From an uncultured Dorea sp. (GTDB taxonomy: Bacteria > Bacillota > Clostridia > Lachnospirales > Lachnospiraceae): a DNA stretch of 64,000 nt. Below, one piece after another: positions 36,835 through 45,864 of the stretch. Both the position numbers and the translations under genes were made by a program. Under the pieces are notes generated by a model. That model was not told the origin of the DNA and searched no databases. It saw only the letters and a program-made list of their open reading frames with translations. The stretch spans positions 1 through 64,000 of the forward strand of contig NZ_CAKRAH010000011.1 of assembly GCF_934294775.1 (NCBI RefSeq), read 5' to 3'. Each line of letters opens with the position of its first letter. The first letter of the stretch is position 1.

Positions 36835-38289
36835 TTAATCTGTCATATGCATCTGATCAAGTAATGATTTCTTAACATCGTAGAGTTTCTGGGACAGGTC
36901 TACGTATACCTGATGTGGATAGAAGAGACGTTTTGTCTCATCCCATAATGTATCTTTTTCCTGACGGCAATAAGCGGCAATCTCTTTTAAGGAAGGTGAT
37001 TTGTAAATGCATTCACCATTTTTGAAAACTGGTAAGAGAATTTCGCGTACTGTATAGGTTCCGCCCGGAAGTTTTGTCTTTTTCCATGTTTCAAGTGGGT
37101 CAAAGAGAAGCAGATCTTCTTCCGGATCAATCACTTCATCTACGAAGCAGATTACATCTGCTTTGACTTTACCGCTTCCTTTTTCGTAGATACGGTAGAT
37201 GGTCTTGTTACCTGGATTGGTAATCTTTACTGTATTTTCAGAAATCTTAATCTTTGGTACGAATTCACCTTCTTCATTCTGGATGGCAGCAAGCTTGTAC
37301 ACGCCTCCGAAAGAAGGGCAGTCCTTGGAAGTGATCAGGTTCGTTCCGACACCCCAGGAATCGATAGCTGCACCCTGCATCTTAAGATCATGGAGAAGAA
37401 TCTCATCCAGATCGTTGGAAGCGCAGATCGTAGCCTCTGAGAAACCGGCTTCATCTAACATCTTTCTGGCTTCTTTGGAAAGATAAGCAAGGTCACCACT
37501 GTCCAGACGGATTCCGTATTTGATGAGTGGTTTTCCGGCTTCTTTGAATTCTTTGAATACACGGATCGCATTTGGCACACCGGATTTTAATGTGTCGTAA
37601 GTATCGACCAGAAGTGTGCAGTTATCCGGGTACATTTCCGCATAGGTTTTGAATGCGGTATATTCATCCGGGAAGCTCATGATCCAGCTGTGTGCGTGGG
37701 TTCCCATAACCGGAACGTCGAACATCTGGCCGGCCAGTACGTTAGAAGTACCGACACATCCACCGATCATGGCAGCTCTGGCACCGTATAATCCGGCATC
37801 CGGACCCTGGGCACGGCGAAGACCGAATTCCATGATGCCGTCACCATTTGCTGCGAATACGATACGTGAAGTCTTTGTTGCGATCAGAGACTGATGGTTG
37901 ATAATATTAAGGATCGCAGTCTCTACAAGCTGTGCTTCCATGATAGGAGCAACAACCTTGAGGAGAGGTTCCTTTGGAAATACAACGGTTCCTTCCGGAA
38001 TCGCATAGATGTCACCACTGAAATGAAATCCACTCAGGTAGTGAAGAAAATCTTCTTTGAAGATTCCAAGGCCTCTCAGATAATCTACATCTTCATAAGT
38101 AAAGTGTAGATTCTTTATATAATCGATTACCTGGTCAAGACCTGCACATACTGAATATCCATTGTTACAAGGGTTCTGACGGAAAAATACGTCAAAAATG
38201 ACTTTTTCATTCTGACCCTTTTCATAATATCCCTGCATCATCGTGAGCTCGTACAAATCTGTCAGCAAGGTAAGATTTCGTTTGTTCAT
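36835..38289 (-). CDS. pncB: Nicotinate phosphoribosyltransferase
   Basis: 484 residues. Marks of the family: LTDLYELTMMQGYY at the N-terminus, FGLRRAQGPDAG, the HSWIMSFP segment with the phospho-regulated His region, and GIRLDSGDLAYLS. It makes nicotinate mononucleotide from nicotinate and PRPP in NAD salvage, with ATP coupling. The ATG at 38289 has AAGGAG at good spacing. It is the first gene of the pncB-ddl-murF-HAD run, with 16 bp to ddl; coupling NAD salvage to wall synthesis is unusual but may be incidental. Confidence 0.94.
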   Translation of the reverse strand: MNKRNLTLLTDLYELTMMQGYYEKGQNEKVIFDVFFRQNPCNNGYSVCAGLDQVIDYIKNLHFTYEDVDYLRGLGIFKEDFLHYLSGFHFSGDIYAIPEGTVVFPKEPLLKVVAPIMEAQLVETAILNIINHQSLIATKTSRIVFAANGDGIMEFGLRRAQGPDAGLYGARAAMIGGCVGTSNVLAGQMFDVPVMGTHAHSWIMSFPDEYTAFKTYAEMYPDNCTLLVDTYDTLKSGVPNAIRVFKEFKEAGKPLIKYGIRLDSGDLAYLSKEARKMLDEAGFSEATICASNDLDEILLHDLKMQGAAIDSWGVGTNLITSKDCPSFGGVYKLAAIQNEEGEFVPKIKISENTVKITNPGNKTIYRIYEKGSGKVKADVICFVDEVIDPEEDLLLFDPLETWKKTKLPGGTYTVREILLPVFKNGECIYKSPSLKEIAAYCRQEKDTLWDETKRLFYPHQVYVDLSQKLYDVKKSLLDQMHMTD

Positions 38290-38380
38290 TTTCAAACTCC
38301 TTTTTACTGCTGGTGCGCAGTGTTTTTCTATTTTAGTTATACCGTTCTATTATAGCACTTCCTGCTATAAAAGTAAAAGA

Positions 38381-38415
38381 AAAAACCAGGCACACTATAC
38401 AAGTGCCTGGTTTTT
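38381..38415. terminator. Bidirectional terminator overlapping plsC stop
   Basis: AAAAACCAGGCAC (38381-38393) pairs with GTGCCTGGTTTTT (38403-38415). The plsC stop codon (38395-38397, minus strand) lies in the loop, so the last codons of the gene form one arm. Confidence 0.92.
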
Positions 38416-39129
38416 ATGAATAGTTTCACTGATGATATTACTGCAATATTCCCCGATGTGTTTTTTCTGCTCTTTATCCAGTTCTTTTGGATAAATTGGT
38501 TTGCCGTATTCGAGAATGACATGTGTCTTTTTGATAAATGGCATATGCCCTTCCAGAATGTCGCAGGTGTTATTAAGACTCATCGGCACGATTGGACAAC
38601 CGGTCTTTTCTGCAATCTTGAAGGAACCATTGTGGAATGGAAGAAGGGATAATTCTTCGCCGTTGTTTCGTGTTCCTTCCGGGAAGATGCAGATGGATAC
38701 ACCATGTTTGACATAGTCGATTGCCTGCAGGATGGTCTTTAATCCTTCTTTTGGATTCTCTCTGTCAAGGAAGAGACAGTAGAGACGTTTCATCCAGGTA
38801 CGCAGAAGAGGAATGGAAAGCATCTCTTTTTTTGCGATATAACCAGTCAGGTTCTTACATCTTGCATAAGTGATCACAATGTCAAAGTAACTTCTGTGGT
38901 TCCCGATAAAAAGAACCGGTTCGTCTGGAACATTTTCTTCCCCAATAACAGTAAGCTCGATACCGGCGAGTGCGATGATCACCTTAAAAGCCCACTGGAC
39001 CAGACGGAGACTGGAATAGTCCATAGATTTTTTACTGACTTTTCCGATCAGCCATTCAATTCCAAGAACCGGAATACCGATGATCAGGAACAGAACGAGG
39101 AATAAAACTACAAAGATAAGTCTTATCAT
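38395..39129 (-). CDS. plsC: 1-acyl-sn-glycerol-3-phosphate acyltransferase
   Basis: 244 residues. An N-terminal hydrophobic anchor (about 1-25) precedes the acyltransferase domain with the catalytic HxxxxD block NHRSYFDIV, a middle YCLFLDRENP region and FPEGTRNNG for substrate binding. It transfers an acyl chain to the sn-2 position of lysophosphatidate on the membrane, making phosphatidic acid. AAGGAG precedes the ATG by about ten bases. It is a single gene ending inside its own terminator. Confidence 0.93.
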   Translation of the reverse strand: MIRLIFVVLFLVLFLIIGIPVLGIEWLIGKVSKKSMDYSSLRLVQWAFKVIIALAGIELTVIGEENVPDEPVLFIGNHRSYFDIVITYARCKNLTGYIAKKEMLSIPLLRTWMKRLYCLFLDRENPKEGLKTILQAIDYVKHGVSICIFPEGTRNNGEELSLLPFHNGSFKIAEKTGCPIVPMSLNNTCDILEGHMPFIKKTHVILEYGKPIYPKELDKEQKKHIGEYCSNIISETIHKNQALV

Positions 39130-39293
39130 ATTTTGAGTTCTCCTTTGAAATTAAAAAATAAATGTTATCTAATATCATAGCATAAATTCTGCATTTTTTA
39201 CAGATATAGTGTGTAAGATAGTGGTGAGAGTTAATGTGCGCAGGCAGGAATGCGGAGCAGTAACAGAATATAGGAATCATAGAAGGGGAAAAT

Positions 39294-39728
39294 GTGGGAA
39301 AAGTCAGGGAAAAAGCTGAGTGGCGAATGAAGATATTTGCAGTATCCGTAGTTATAATGCTGCTCTCAGCCTGCGGAATTGCAACGGTCAAAGAACAGAA
39401 AATACGGGACGTTCCATACAGTATCGTAAGAAAAGATGAAGTGCCGGAAGAACTAAAACAGGAAATAGAGACATCAAAAAGGACAGAAATGTGGTTAAGC
39501 TATGCAGAACGTGAGAAAGGACAGGGAGACCTGTATATCGTCCGGGGATATGGGAGGCAGGAAACACCGGGATACAGTATCCAAGTGGACAGTTTCTATG
39601 AGACAGAAAATACACTGGTGATGAGAACGACACTTCTTGGACCGGAAAAAGAAAAGCATAAAAAACAAACATATCCATATATTGTGATAAAGACAGCATA
39701 TACCGGAAAACAGATTATATATGAGTAA
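39294..39728 (+). CDS. Lipoprotein with PrcB-like C-terminal domain
   Basis: 144 residues. A signal peptide with lipobox LLSAC (Cys about 27) is followed by a domain with DLYIVRGYGRQETPGYSI and TYPYIVIKT, the pattern of the PrcB C-terminal domain (protease-complex inhibitor/regulator in spirochaetes). The GTG at 39294 has AAGGGG five bases upstream; an ATG 11 codons later would give a more classical signal peptide but lacks a good ribosome site. It precedes the spore protein SipL by 51 bp, so a role in the sporulating cell is possible. Function is not established. Confidence 0.65.
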   Translation: MGKVREKAEWRMKIFAVSVVIMLLSACGIATVKEQKIRDVPYSIVRKDEVPEELKQEIETSKRTEMWLSYAEREKGQGDLYIVRGYGRQETPGYSIQVDSFYETENTLVMRTTLLGPEKEKHKKQTYPYIVIKTAYTGKQIIYE

Positions 39729-39779
39729 AAAACAGCGGATAACAGATCAAAAAATAAAGACCGGGAGGGGCAAAGATAT

Positions 39780-41336
39780 ATGGAGTATTTAAAAAGAGAA
39801 ATCCGCACATTTGAAAAAAAGCATATTGTCAGCAGCCAGTTCTACGTTGACGATGATTACAACGTGCCGGATGCAAAGCGGGATGTAGGACAGGTGATCT
39901 TAAGTTCCGGGGAACTGCAGATTGAAGAGACAAAACAGGTAGAAAGCTATCTGAAAGTATCGGGAAAGCTTGCATTTAAGATTTTGTATGTATCAGACGA
40001 GACCGTCCCGCAGCTGGCGGGGCTGGAAGGAAGGATCCCGTTTGAAGAGATGATCTATCTGGAGCAGCCGCCGGAAGGAAATCTGGTATTGCAGGCAGCA
40101 CAGACGGATCTTACAGTCACTGTTATTCATTCCAGAAAGCTGAATCTGAAGACACTTGCAGAGATCAGCCTGGATATCGAAAGATGTGTGCAGCAGGATA
40201 TTACGACGGATATAGAAGGTGAAGAACCGGTGTTTAAAAAGGCAAAAGAAGAAGAGGTCCTGAAAGTATTCGCAACCGGAAAAGATACATACCGGATTAA
40301 AGAAGAAGTAAGCCTTGGCGGTACGAGAGAGAATATAGGGACTCTTTTGTATACAGACATAACAGGCGGAAAAGCAGACACACAGCTTATGTCAGATGAG
40401 CTTCTGATACAAGGGGAACTCAGTGTATTCTGCCTGTATGAGACGACAGAAGGAAAGACCGACTGGATCAGCAGGGGCGTTCCGTATGAAGGACGGATTG
40501 AGTGCGCCGGTGCGCAGGAGGAAATGTATCATCAGGCATATCTGAATCTCACAGATGAGAATATCGAAGTACGGATGGATGAAAATGGAGAGATGCGGAT
40601 TCTGGGAATAGAAGCGACACTGGAGGTACGTCTGGTTGTCTACGAAGAAGAGAAACTACAGATTCTCGAAGATATGTATATGCTGGACCATGTCTGCAAA
40701 CCGGTAAAAGAAGAAAAAAGACTTTACCGGTTAAAATTACAAAATCATTCCAAATGCAGAATTACAGAAGAACTGCATCTTCCGGAATTAAAGGAAAATA
40801 TCCTGCAGGTCTGTCACTGTAAAGGCAGGATAGAGATAGAGAACACCGGCGTGGAAGAAGAAGGCATGCGTATAGACGGTATGCTGCATCTTGGATTCTT
40901 GTATGTAAGGGAGGATGACCAGGTTCCATTCGGTGTGTGGACCGGTATGGTTCCGTTTTCTTATCTTCTGGAGCATGGCGGCGGAGAGCTTAAGAAAGAA
41001 GAACTTGATCAGACACTGGAACAGGTATCGGTAGGGCTTCTTGGAAACGGCGAGATAGAAGTAAAAGCCGTCCTTGCATTTAACAGCTTTCAAAAAGAGA
41101 TCATAAAAGTGGAAAATACAGAATCTGCACAGTTCGAGCCGGTAGATATGGAAGAGCTCGAAAAGAGACCCGGGATCATCGGATATATCGTGCGGGAAGG
41201 GGACACTTTGTGGAATCTGGCAAAAAAATATAATACAACGGTGGAGCACATAAAAGAAGTGAATCAGATGGAAAAAGAAGCGGTAAATAAAGGCGATAAG
41301 ATATTGATTTTTAAGGAAAATTTGAGTATACTATAA
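39780..41336 (+). CDS. sipL: SipL-like spore coat morphogenesis protein (DUF3794 + LysM)
   Basis: 518 residues: two or three SPOCS/DUF3794 repeats (around 20-130, 170-300 and 330-440) followed by a C-terminal LysM domain (about 462-512: YIVREGDTLWNLAKKYNT). This layout is that of Clostridioides difficile SipL, which binds SpoIVA and anchors the coat to the forespore, replacing Bacillus SpoVID. The LysM module would bind peptidoglycan fragments or mediate the SpoIVA contact. GGGAGGGG precedes the ATG. It is good evidence that this organism sporulates. Confidence 0.85.
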   Translation: MEYLKREIRTFEKKHIVSSQFYVDDDYNVPDAKRDVGQVILSSGELQIEETKQVESYLKVSGKLAFKILYVSDETVPQLAGLEGRIPFEEMIYLEQPPEGNLVLQAAQTDLTVTVIHSRKLNLKTLAEISLDIERCVQQDITTDIEGEEPVFKKAKEEEVLKVFATGKDTYRIKEEVSLGGTRENIGTLLYTDITGGKADTQLMSDELLIQGELSVFCLYETTEGKTDWISRGVPYEGRIECAGAQEEMYHQAYLNLTDENIEVRMDENGEMRILGIEATLEVRLVVYEEEKLQILEDMYMLDHVCKPVKEEKRLYRLKLQNHSKCRITEELHLPELKENILQVCHCKGRIEIENTGVEEEGMRIDGMLHLGFLYVREDDQVPFGVWTGMVPFSYLLEHGGGELKKEELDQTLEQVSVGLLGNGEIEVKAVLAFNSFQKEIIKVENTESAQFEPVDMEELEKRPGIIGYIVREGDTLWNLAKKYNTTVEHIKEVNQMEKEAVNKGDKILIFKENLSIL

Positions 41337-41371
41337 GCACATTGTATACAAAGAATTAAGGAGAATGTAAG

Positions 41372-42247
41372 ATGGATAAAATGGAGTTGAAGGCACTTGG
41401 AAAGATAAATCTGGGTCTGGATGTTCTTGGGAGGAGAGAGAACGGATATCATGATGTGCGAATGGTCATGCAGACCGTGTATCTCTATGACCAGATCAGG
41501 ATAGAAAAGACAAAAAAGCCGGGTATAGAGTTGTCGACGAATCTTTTTTATCTGCCGGTGAATGAGAACAATCTTGCATATCAGGCAGCGGACCTTCTGA
41601 TGAAAGAATTTCATGTGAAAGAAGGGGTGAAGATTACGTTAGATAAACACATACCGGTAGCAGCGGGAATGGCAGGAGGCAGTTCGAATGCAGCAGCTGT
41701 ATTATTTGGAATAAACCGGATGTTCTCACTTGGTCTGTCGCAGGAAGAACTGATGAAACGTGGTGTGACACTGGGAGCGGATGTACCGTATTGTATCATG
41801 CGTGGAACGGTTCTGGCAGAAGGAATCGGAGAGATTCTTACCCCGCTTCCGACCTGTCCGAAGTGCCATGTCCTGATCGCAAAACCACCGATCAGCGTAT
41901 CCACAAAACTGGTATACGAGAAACTGGATTCTCACGAGATAGAGAACCATCCGGATATCGATGGAATTCTGGAAGGACTGAAGGAACAGGATCTGAAAAA
42001 AGTAGCATCCAGTATGGGAAATGTACTGGAAAAAGTTACAATTGAAGAATATCCGGTGATCGAGAAAATCAAAGATGTCATGAAAGAACAGGGGGCTTTG
42101 AATGCGATGATGAGCGGAAGCGGCCCGACCGTATTCGGACTGTATGACAGCAAAGAAAAAGCAAGAAAAGCAGCAGCAAAGATAAGAGAAAAACGATTAG
42201 CAAAGCAGGTGTATGTAACCGGCATACACAATGCAAGGAGGAAATAA
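41372..42247 (+). CDS. ispE: 4-diphosphocytidyl-2-C-methyl-D-erythritol kinase
   Basis: 291 residues, GHMP kinase. Marks are KINLGLDVLGRRENGYHDV, the ATP loop PVAAGMAGGSSNAAAVL and the C-terminal MMSGSGPTVFGLY. It phosphorylates CDP-methylerythritol in the MEP route to isoprenoids, in the cytosol. AAGGAG precedes the ATG. The GntR regulator gene starts two bases after its stop, with its ribosome site inside the ispE end, so the genes are co-expressed; the same pairing occurs in related clostridia. Confidence 0.95.
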   Translation: MDKMELKALGKINLGLDVLGRRENGYHDVRMVMQTVYLYDQIRIEKTKKPGIELSTNLFYLPVNENNLAYQAADLLMKEFHVKEGVKITLDKHIPVAAGMAGGSSNAAAVLFGINRMFSLGLSQEELMKRGVTLGADVPYCIMRGTVLAEGIGEILTPLPTCPKCHVLIAKPPISVSTKLVYEKLDSHEIENHPDIDGILEGLKEQDLKKVASSMGNVLEKVTIEEYPVIEKIKDVMKEQGALNAMMSGSGPTVFGLYDSKEKARKAAAKIREKRLAKQVYVTGIHNARRK

Positions 42248-42249
42248 GC

Positions 42250-42927
42250 ATGGAACCAAATTTCAAAGTGAATATGAATGAATATCTGCCGCTTAGAGAT
42301 GTAGTGTTCAATACTTTAAGACAGGCAATTTTACGAGGAGAATTAAAACCAGGTGAGAGACTGATGGAGATCCAGCTTGCGAACAAACTGGGAGTAAGCC
42401 GTACTCCGATCCGTGAAGCCATCCGTAAGCTTGAGCTGGAAGGGCTGGTACTTATGATCCCGAGAAAAGGAGCAGAGGTAGCAGAGATTACAGAAAAGAA
42501 TATGCGCGACGTTCTGGAAGTCAGAAAAGCACTGGAAGAACTTGCAGTACAGCTTGCATGTGAGAAGATCACAGAAGAAGAGATCGAAGAGATGAAAAAG
42601 GCAGCGGAAGACTTTAAGAAGATCTTAAAGAGCAAGGACATTACCGAGATCGCAGAAGCAGATGTCCGCTTCCATGACATTATCTATATGGCGACAGATA
42701 ACCAGAAACTGATCCAGCTTCTGAATAATCTCCGTGAGCAGATGTACCGCTACCGTGTAGAATATCTGAAACGTGAGGAAGCGCATCCACAGCTGATCGC
42801 AGAGCATGCGGCAATCATTGAGCATATCAGCAAAGGCGAGAAAAAAGCAGCAACAGATATCATGTGCAAGCATATTGATAACCAGGTAACAACCGTTATT
42901 GATGTAATCCGGACAAAACAGAGTTAA
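42250..42927 (+). CDS. GntR-family regulator, FadR/FCD type
   Basis: 225 residues. The N-terminal winged helix (about 12-80) shows LRQAILRGELKPGERLME and LGVSRTPIREAIRKLELEGL, then an all-helical FCD ligand domain (about 90-215) with ADVRFHDIIYMATDN and EHAAIIEHISKGE, including the Asp/His residues that bind a metal in this family. Ligands of FCD regulators are usually carboxylic acids; this one cannot be named. The AAGGAGGAAAT site lies in the ispE end. Confidence 0.92.
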   Translation: MEPNFKVNMNEYLPLRDVVFNTLRQAILRGELKPGERLMEIQLANKLGVSRTPIREAIRKLELEGLVLMIPRKGAEVAEITEKNMRDVLEVRKALEELAVQLACEKITEEEIEEMKKAAEDFKKILKSKDITEIAEADVRFHDIIYMATDNQKLIQLLNNLREQMYRYRVEYLKREEAHPQLIAEHAAIIEHISKGEKKAATDIMCKHIDNQVTTVIDVIRTKQS

Positions 42928-43009
42928 TAAAAGCATATATGTATAAATATCCGGCTGAATGTTAAGACTTTCTATATCAAAGATACGATACAGGAAGGAG
43001 CCAGAAATA

Positions 43010-43681
43010 TTGTATGAAATAAGCCGGAAAAACCAGAAAAAGATTTGCCTGATCGTGGCATGTCTGTTATCGTTAGTGCTGACCACTGTGATCATGGAGC
43101 GTCGTATGGAAGTTGTCCGTGCGCAGATGGATGATACACAGCAGGCACTGGCAAAAGAGGTGTTCCGTTTTCACGTGATCGCCGAAAGTGACAGTGAGAA
43201 GGATCAGAATATCAAATTAAAGGTCCGTGACAGTGTGCTGGATTACATGAAAGCAAAAGAAAGTCAGGATCAAAAAGGTGTAAAAGCAACAAAATTATGG
43301 GTGACATCTCATAAGGATGAACTGGAACAGACTGCCAACCGTGTCCTGAAAAAAGAAGGTGTCTCTTACCGGGCAAAAGCAGAAATAACCACCTGCTATT
43401 TTCCTGAAAAATGGTACGGGGACGTATGTTTCCCGGAAGGCAATTATGAGGCACTGCGCCTGATACTTGGAAAAGGAAACGGACATAACTGGTGGTGTGT
43501 ACTTTATCCCAGCCTTTGCTTTACCAATGCAACCTGTGCAGTGGTGGACGATGAAGGAAAGAAAGAATTAAAAGAAGCACTGAGTGCGGAAGAATATGAG
43601 ATGGTAACAGCCACTTCAAAGTTCAAGATAGAATGGTTCTTTTTCGGAAAAGAACATACAAAGGAGTCAGACATACAATGA
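43010..43681 (+). CDS. spoIIR: Stage II sporulation protein R
   Basis: 223 residues from a TTG at 43010. One N-terminal membrane/secretion helix (about 12-30) precedes the SpoIIR domain: FHVIAESDSEKDQNIKLKV, YFPEKWYGDVCFPEGNYEAL and GHNWWCVLYPSLCF. In the family it is made in the forespore under sigma-F, secreted into the intermembrane space and triggers SpoIIGA to process pro-sigma-E. The TTG has AGGAG nine bases upstream and gives the usual length; upstream in-frame ATG has no ribosome site. Its stop overlaps the next gene's start (ATGA). Confidence 0.92.
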   Translation: MYEISRKNQKKICLIVACLLSLVLTTVIMERRMEVVRAQMDDTQQALAKEVFRFHVIAESDSEKDQNIKLKVRDSVLDYMKAKESQDQKGVKATKLWVTSHKDELEQTANRVLKKEGVSYRAKAEITTCYFPEKWYGDVCFPEGNYEALRLILGKGNGHNWWCVLYPSLCFTNATCAVVDDEGKKELKEALSAEEYEMVTATSKFKIEWFFFGKEHTKESDIQ

Positions 43682-44400
43682 GAGACAATCAATATACAGT
43701 AGATGGAAGAATCAGATTCAGTGAAGTGGATCACACCAGAAGAATCACGCTTCCGGGAATTGTGAACTATTTTCAGGACTGCAGCACCTTCCAGTCGGAA
43801 GATCTGGGGCTTGGAATTGAACACTGTGGGGAGAAAAAAAGAGCATGGATACTGTCCTCCTGGCAGGTTGTGACAGAACGCTATCCGGAGATTGGAGAGA
43901 AGATAAAGACCAGTACATGGGCAACGGATTTTAACGGATTATTCGGTGAACGTAACTTCTGTATGACAGATGAAAAAGGACAGGACGTTGCGTATGCGAA
44001 TTCCCTGTGGGTCTATATGAATGTGGAAAAGGGACGTCCGGTAAGACCGGAAGAATCAGAGATTGCACCATATGGTGTCGGAGATCCGTATGAGATGGAG
44101 TATGAATCCAGAAAAATCACCCTCCCGGAAAAGACAGAAGCACTGGAAAGCTTCCCGGTACGCAGATACCATATAGATACCAACGAGCATGTCAACAACT
44201 GCCAGTATGTACAGATGGCACTTGAAGTACTGCCGAATGATAAAGACGTACATCAGATGCGTGTGGAGTATAAAAAGTCCGCAGTGTATGGAGATATCAT
44301 TTACCCGGAAATTGCGGCAGAAGAAGACCGCACGGTGATAGAATTATGTGATGAAAATAAAAAGCCATATGCGGTGATAGAATTCAAATTTGCCGGGTAA
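43678..44400 (+). CDS. Acyl-ACP thioesterase
   Basis: 240 residues, FatA/FatB-like double hotdog fold: EVDHTRRITLPGIVNYFQD at the N-terminus with RAWILSSWQV, and a second hotdog with RRYHIDTNEHVNNCQYVQM, which carries the catalytic Asn/His pattern (NEHVNN). It releases fatty acids from acyl carrier protein. The ATG at 43678 overlaps the spoIIR stop as ATGA with AAAGGAG upstream; the frame remains open earlier but inside spoIIR. Coupling to a sporulation gene is notable but probably incidental. Confidence 0.9.
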   Translation: MRDNQYTVDGRIRFSEVDHTRRITLPGIVNYFQDCSTFQSEDLGLGIEHCGEKKRAWILSSWQVVTERYPEIGEKIKTSTWATDFNGLFGERNFCMTDEKGQDVAYANSLWVYMNVEKGRPVRPEESEIAPYGVGDPYEMEYESRKITLPEKTEALESFPVRRYHIDTNEHVNNCQYVQMALEVLPNDKDVHQMRVEYKKSAVYGDIIYPEIAAEEDRTVIELCDENKKPYAVIEFKFAG

Positions 44401-44535
44401 CAGGAAGACCGCTTGCATCCGCAGCATTTTCTTACAAGGTGAAATGATAAATGTTTCGCGGATGGGTGAACAGTAATGAAAAAAGGCTGTATAAACAGTA
44501 CATATATAGAAGATAAGGAAACAGAGAGGAACAAT

Positions 44536-45375
44536 ATGGGATTAACAGAATATTTAGGAAAGAAAAGAAGATTAATGATCGTAAAAGAAGTAGAATTCGG
44601 TGTCTATCTTGGAAATAAAGATGACAAGGTTCTGCTTCCGAAAAAACAGGTACCAAAAGACGTCGAGATCGGAGATCCGGTAGAAGTATTCTTATATAAA
44701 GATTCTTCAGACCGTCTGATCGCAACAACCCAGGAGCCCAAAATCACACTTGGGGAGCTTGCGGTACTGAAAGTAGCAGATACCGGAAGAATCGGTGCGT
44801 TCCTCGACTGGGGACTGGAAAAGGACCTTCTGCTTCCGTTCAAAGAGCAGACGGCAAAAGTAAAAAAAGGTGACGAAGTACTGGTTGCCCTGTATGTGGA
44901 CAAGTCTGGAAGACTGTGTGCAACGATGAAAGTATATGATAAACTCCGTACAGATTCACCATATAAAAAAGATGACCAGGTAGAAGGAATCATCTATGAG
45001 ACAAGTGATAACTTCGGTGTATTCGTTGCCGTAGATAACTGCTACAGTGCACTGATTCCGAAAAGAGAAGCTTATGGCAAATTAAAAGTCGGTGACCGGG
45101 TGTCTGCAAGAGTGCTGAAAGTAAGAGAAGACGGAAAGATCGACTTAAGTGTCAGAGAGAAAGCATTTCTTCAGATGGATGCGGATGCGGCCATGATCAT
45201 GAAGCGTATGGAAGAATATGGTGGAAAGCTTCCATTTACCGACAAAGCAGATCCGGAACTGATCAAGCAGGAATTCGGACTCAGTAAAAATGCATTCAAA
45301 CGTGCAGTCGGAAGACTTTTAAAAGAAGGACGTATAAAAATTTCTGAAAAGAATATTGAAATGCGAAAGAAATAG
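44536..45375 (+). CDS. cvfB: S1-domain RNA-binding regulator CvfB
   Basis: 279 residues from MGLTEYLGK. Three S1-like OB domains (about 10-65, 70-130, 150-210) are followed by a winged-helix domain (about 225-279: IKQEFGLSKNAFKRAVGRLL). Key stretches are EFGVYLGN, RIGAFLDWGLEKDLLLP and KVREDGKIDLSVRE. CvfB of Staphylococcus binds RNA and affects virulence gene expression. An earlier in-frame ATG exists at 44476, but GAGAGG is properly placed for 44536 and the N-terminus matches the family. Confidence 0.9.
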   Translation: MGLTEYLGKKRRLMIVKEVEFGVYLGNKDDKVLLPKKQVPKDVEIGDPVEVFLYKDSSDRLIATTQEPKITLGELAVLKVADTGRIGAFLDWGLEKDLLLPFKEQTAKVKKGDEVLVALYVDKSGRLCATMKVYDKLRTDSPYKKDDQVEGIIYETSDNFGVFVAVDNCYSALIPKREAYGKLKVGDRVSARVLKVREDGKIDLSVREKAFLQMDADAAMIMKRMEEYGGKLPFTDKADPELIKQEFGLSKNAFKRAVGRLLKEGRIKISEKNIEMRKK

Positions 45376-45383
45376 GTTATAAT
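45356..45383 (+). promoter_or_regulatory. Promoter for small HPr-fold gene, inside cvfB end
   Basis: TTGAAA (45356-45361), 16-bp spacer and perfect TATAAT (45378-45383). It overlaps the last codons and stop of cvfB and lies 45 bp before the next start. Confidence 0.75.
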
Positions 45384-45427
45384 AGAGGCGTGAAAGCTAA
45401 AGGCAATTAGTAAAGGAGAATTGGGAA

Positions 45428-45667
45428 ATGAAAGTACAGAATATTACAGATATCGAAGGATTTTTCAAAGTTGTTGATTCATGCGAAGGAAAAGTAGAAC
45501 TCGTAACAGGTGAAGGAGACAGACTGAACTTAAAGTCAAAATTATCTCAGTATGTATCTATGGCTAACATCTTCTCTGGCGGAGAGATCCCAGAGTTAGA
45601 GATCGTTGCTCACGAGCCACAGGATATCGATAAACTTGTAAAATTCATGTTTAACGGATCTGTTTAA
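45428..45667 (+). CDS. Small HPr-fold protein without the phospho-histidine (1)
   Basis: 79 residues. The pattern KVELVTGEGDRLNLKSKLSQ, then a hydrophobic stretch and ELEIVAHEPQDIDKLVKFM lines up with strands and helices 2-3 of HPr (the NLKSIMGVMSL and EVTI...EADA regions). The N-terminal part lacks the HARPA active-site loop, so there is no His15 equivalent, and no clear Ser46 regulatory loop is kept beyond KSK. It therefore cannot carry phosphate as HPr does. Own promoter, good AAAGGAG site and own terminator argue for real expression. A relative is encoded at 61450. Function unknown. Confidence 0.7.
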   Translation: MKVQNITDIEGFFKVVDSCEGKVELVTGEGDRLNLKSKLSQYVSMANIFSGGEIPELEIVAHEPQDIDKLVKFMFNGSV

Positions 45668-45742
45668 GAACAAGAAGTCAGAACAGACAGGAAGAATAAG
45701 TAACCAGAAAAACTGCAGATGGCGGTTTTATACGGATACCAG

Positions 45743-45772
45743 GGTGTTCCCCAAAAAGGGAGCACCTTTTTT
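45743..45772 (+). terminator. Terminator after small HPr-fold gene
   Basis: GGTGTTCCC (45743-45751) pairs with GGGAGCACC (45758-45766), loop CAAAAA, followed by six T. It lies 76 bp after the stop. Confidence 0.9.
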
Positions 45773-45864
45773 GAACCGTTATGTATTTGAAGAAAATAAA
45801 TAAAACGGGAGAAAAATATCCGGGGAACAGCTGGTTGTAAGATATAGAAAAAAGGAGGAACCAG

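Noticed and set aside
42078..42680. 200-codon frame antisense to ispE and the GntR gene
   Set aside because: Spans two well-supported genes on the other strand; composition is that of a shadow frame.
44416..44466. Imperfect inverted repeat CATCCGC/GCGGATG before cvfB
   Set aside because: Short outer arms with poorly paired interior and no T-run; could be chance.
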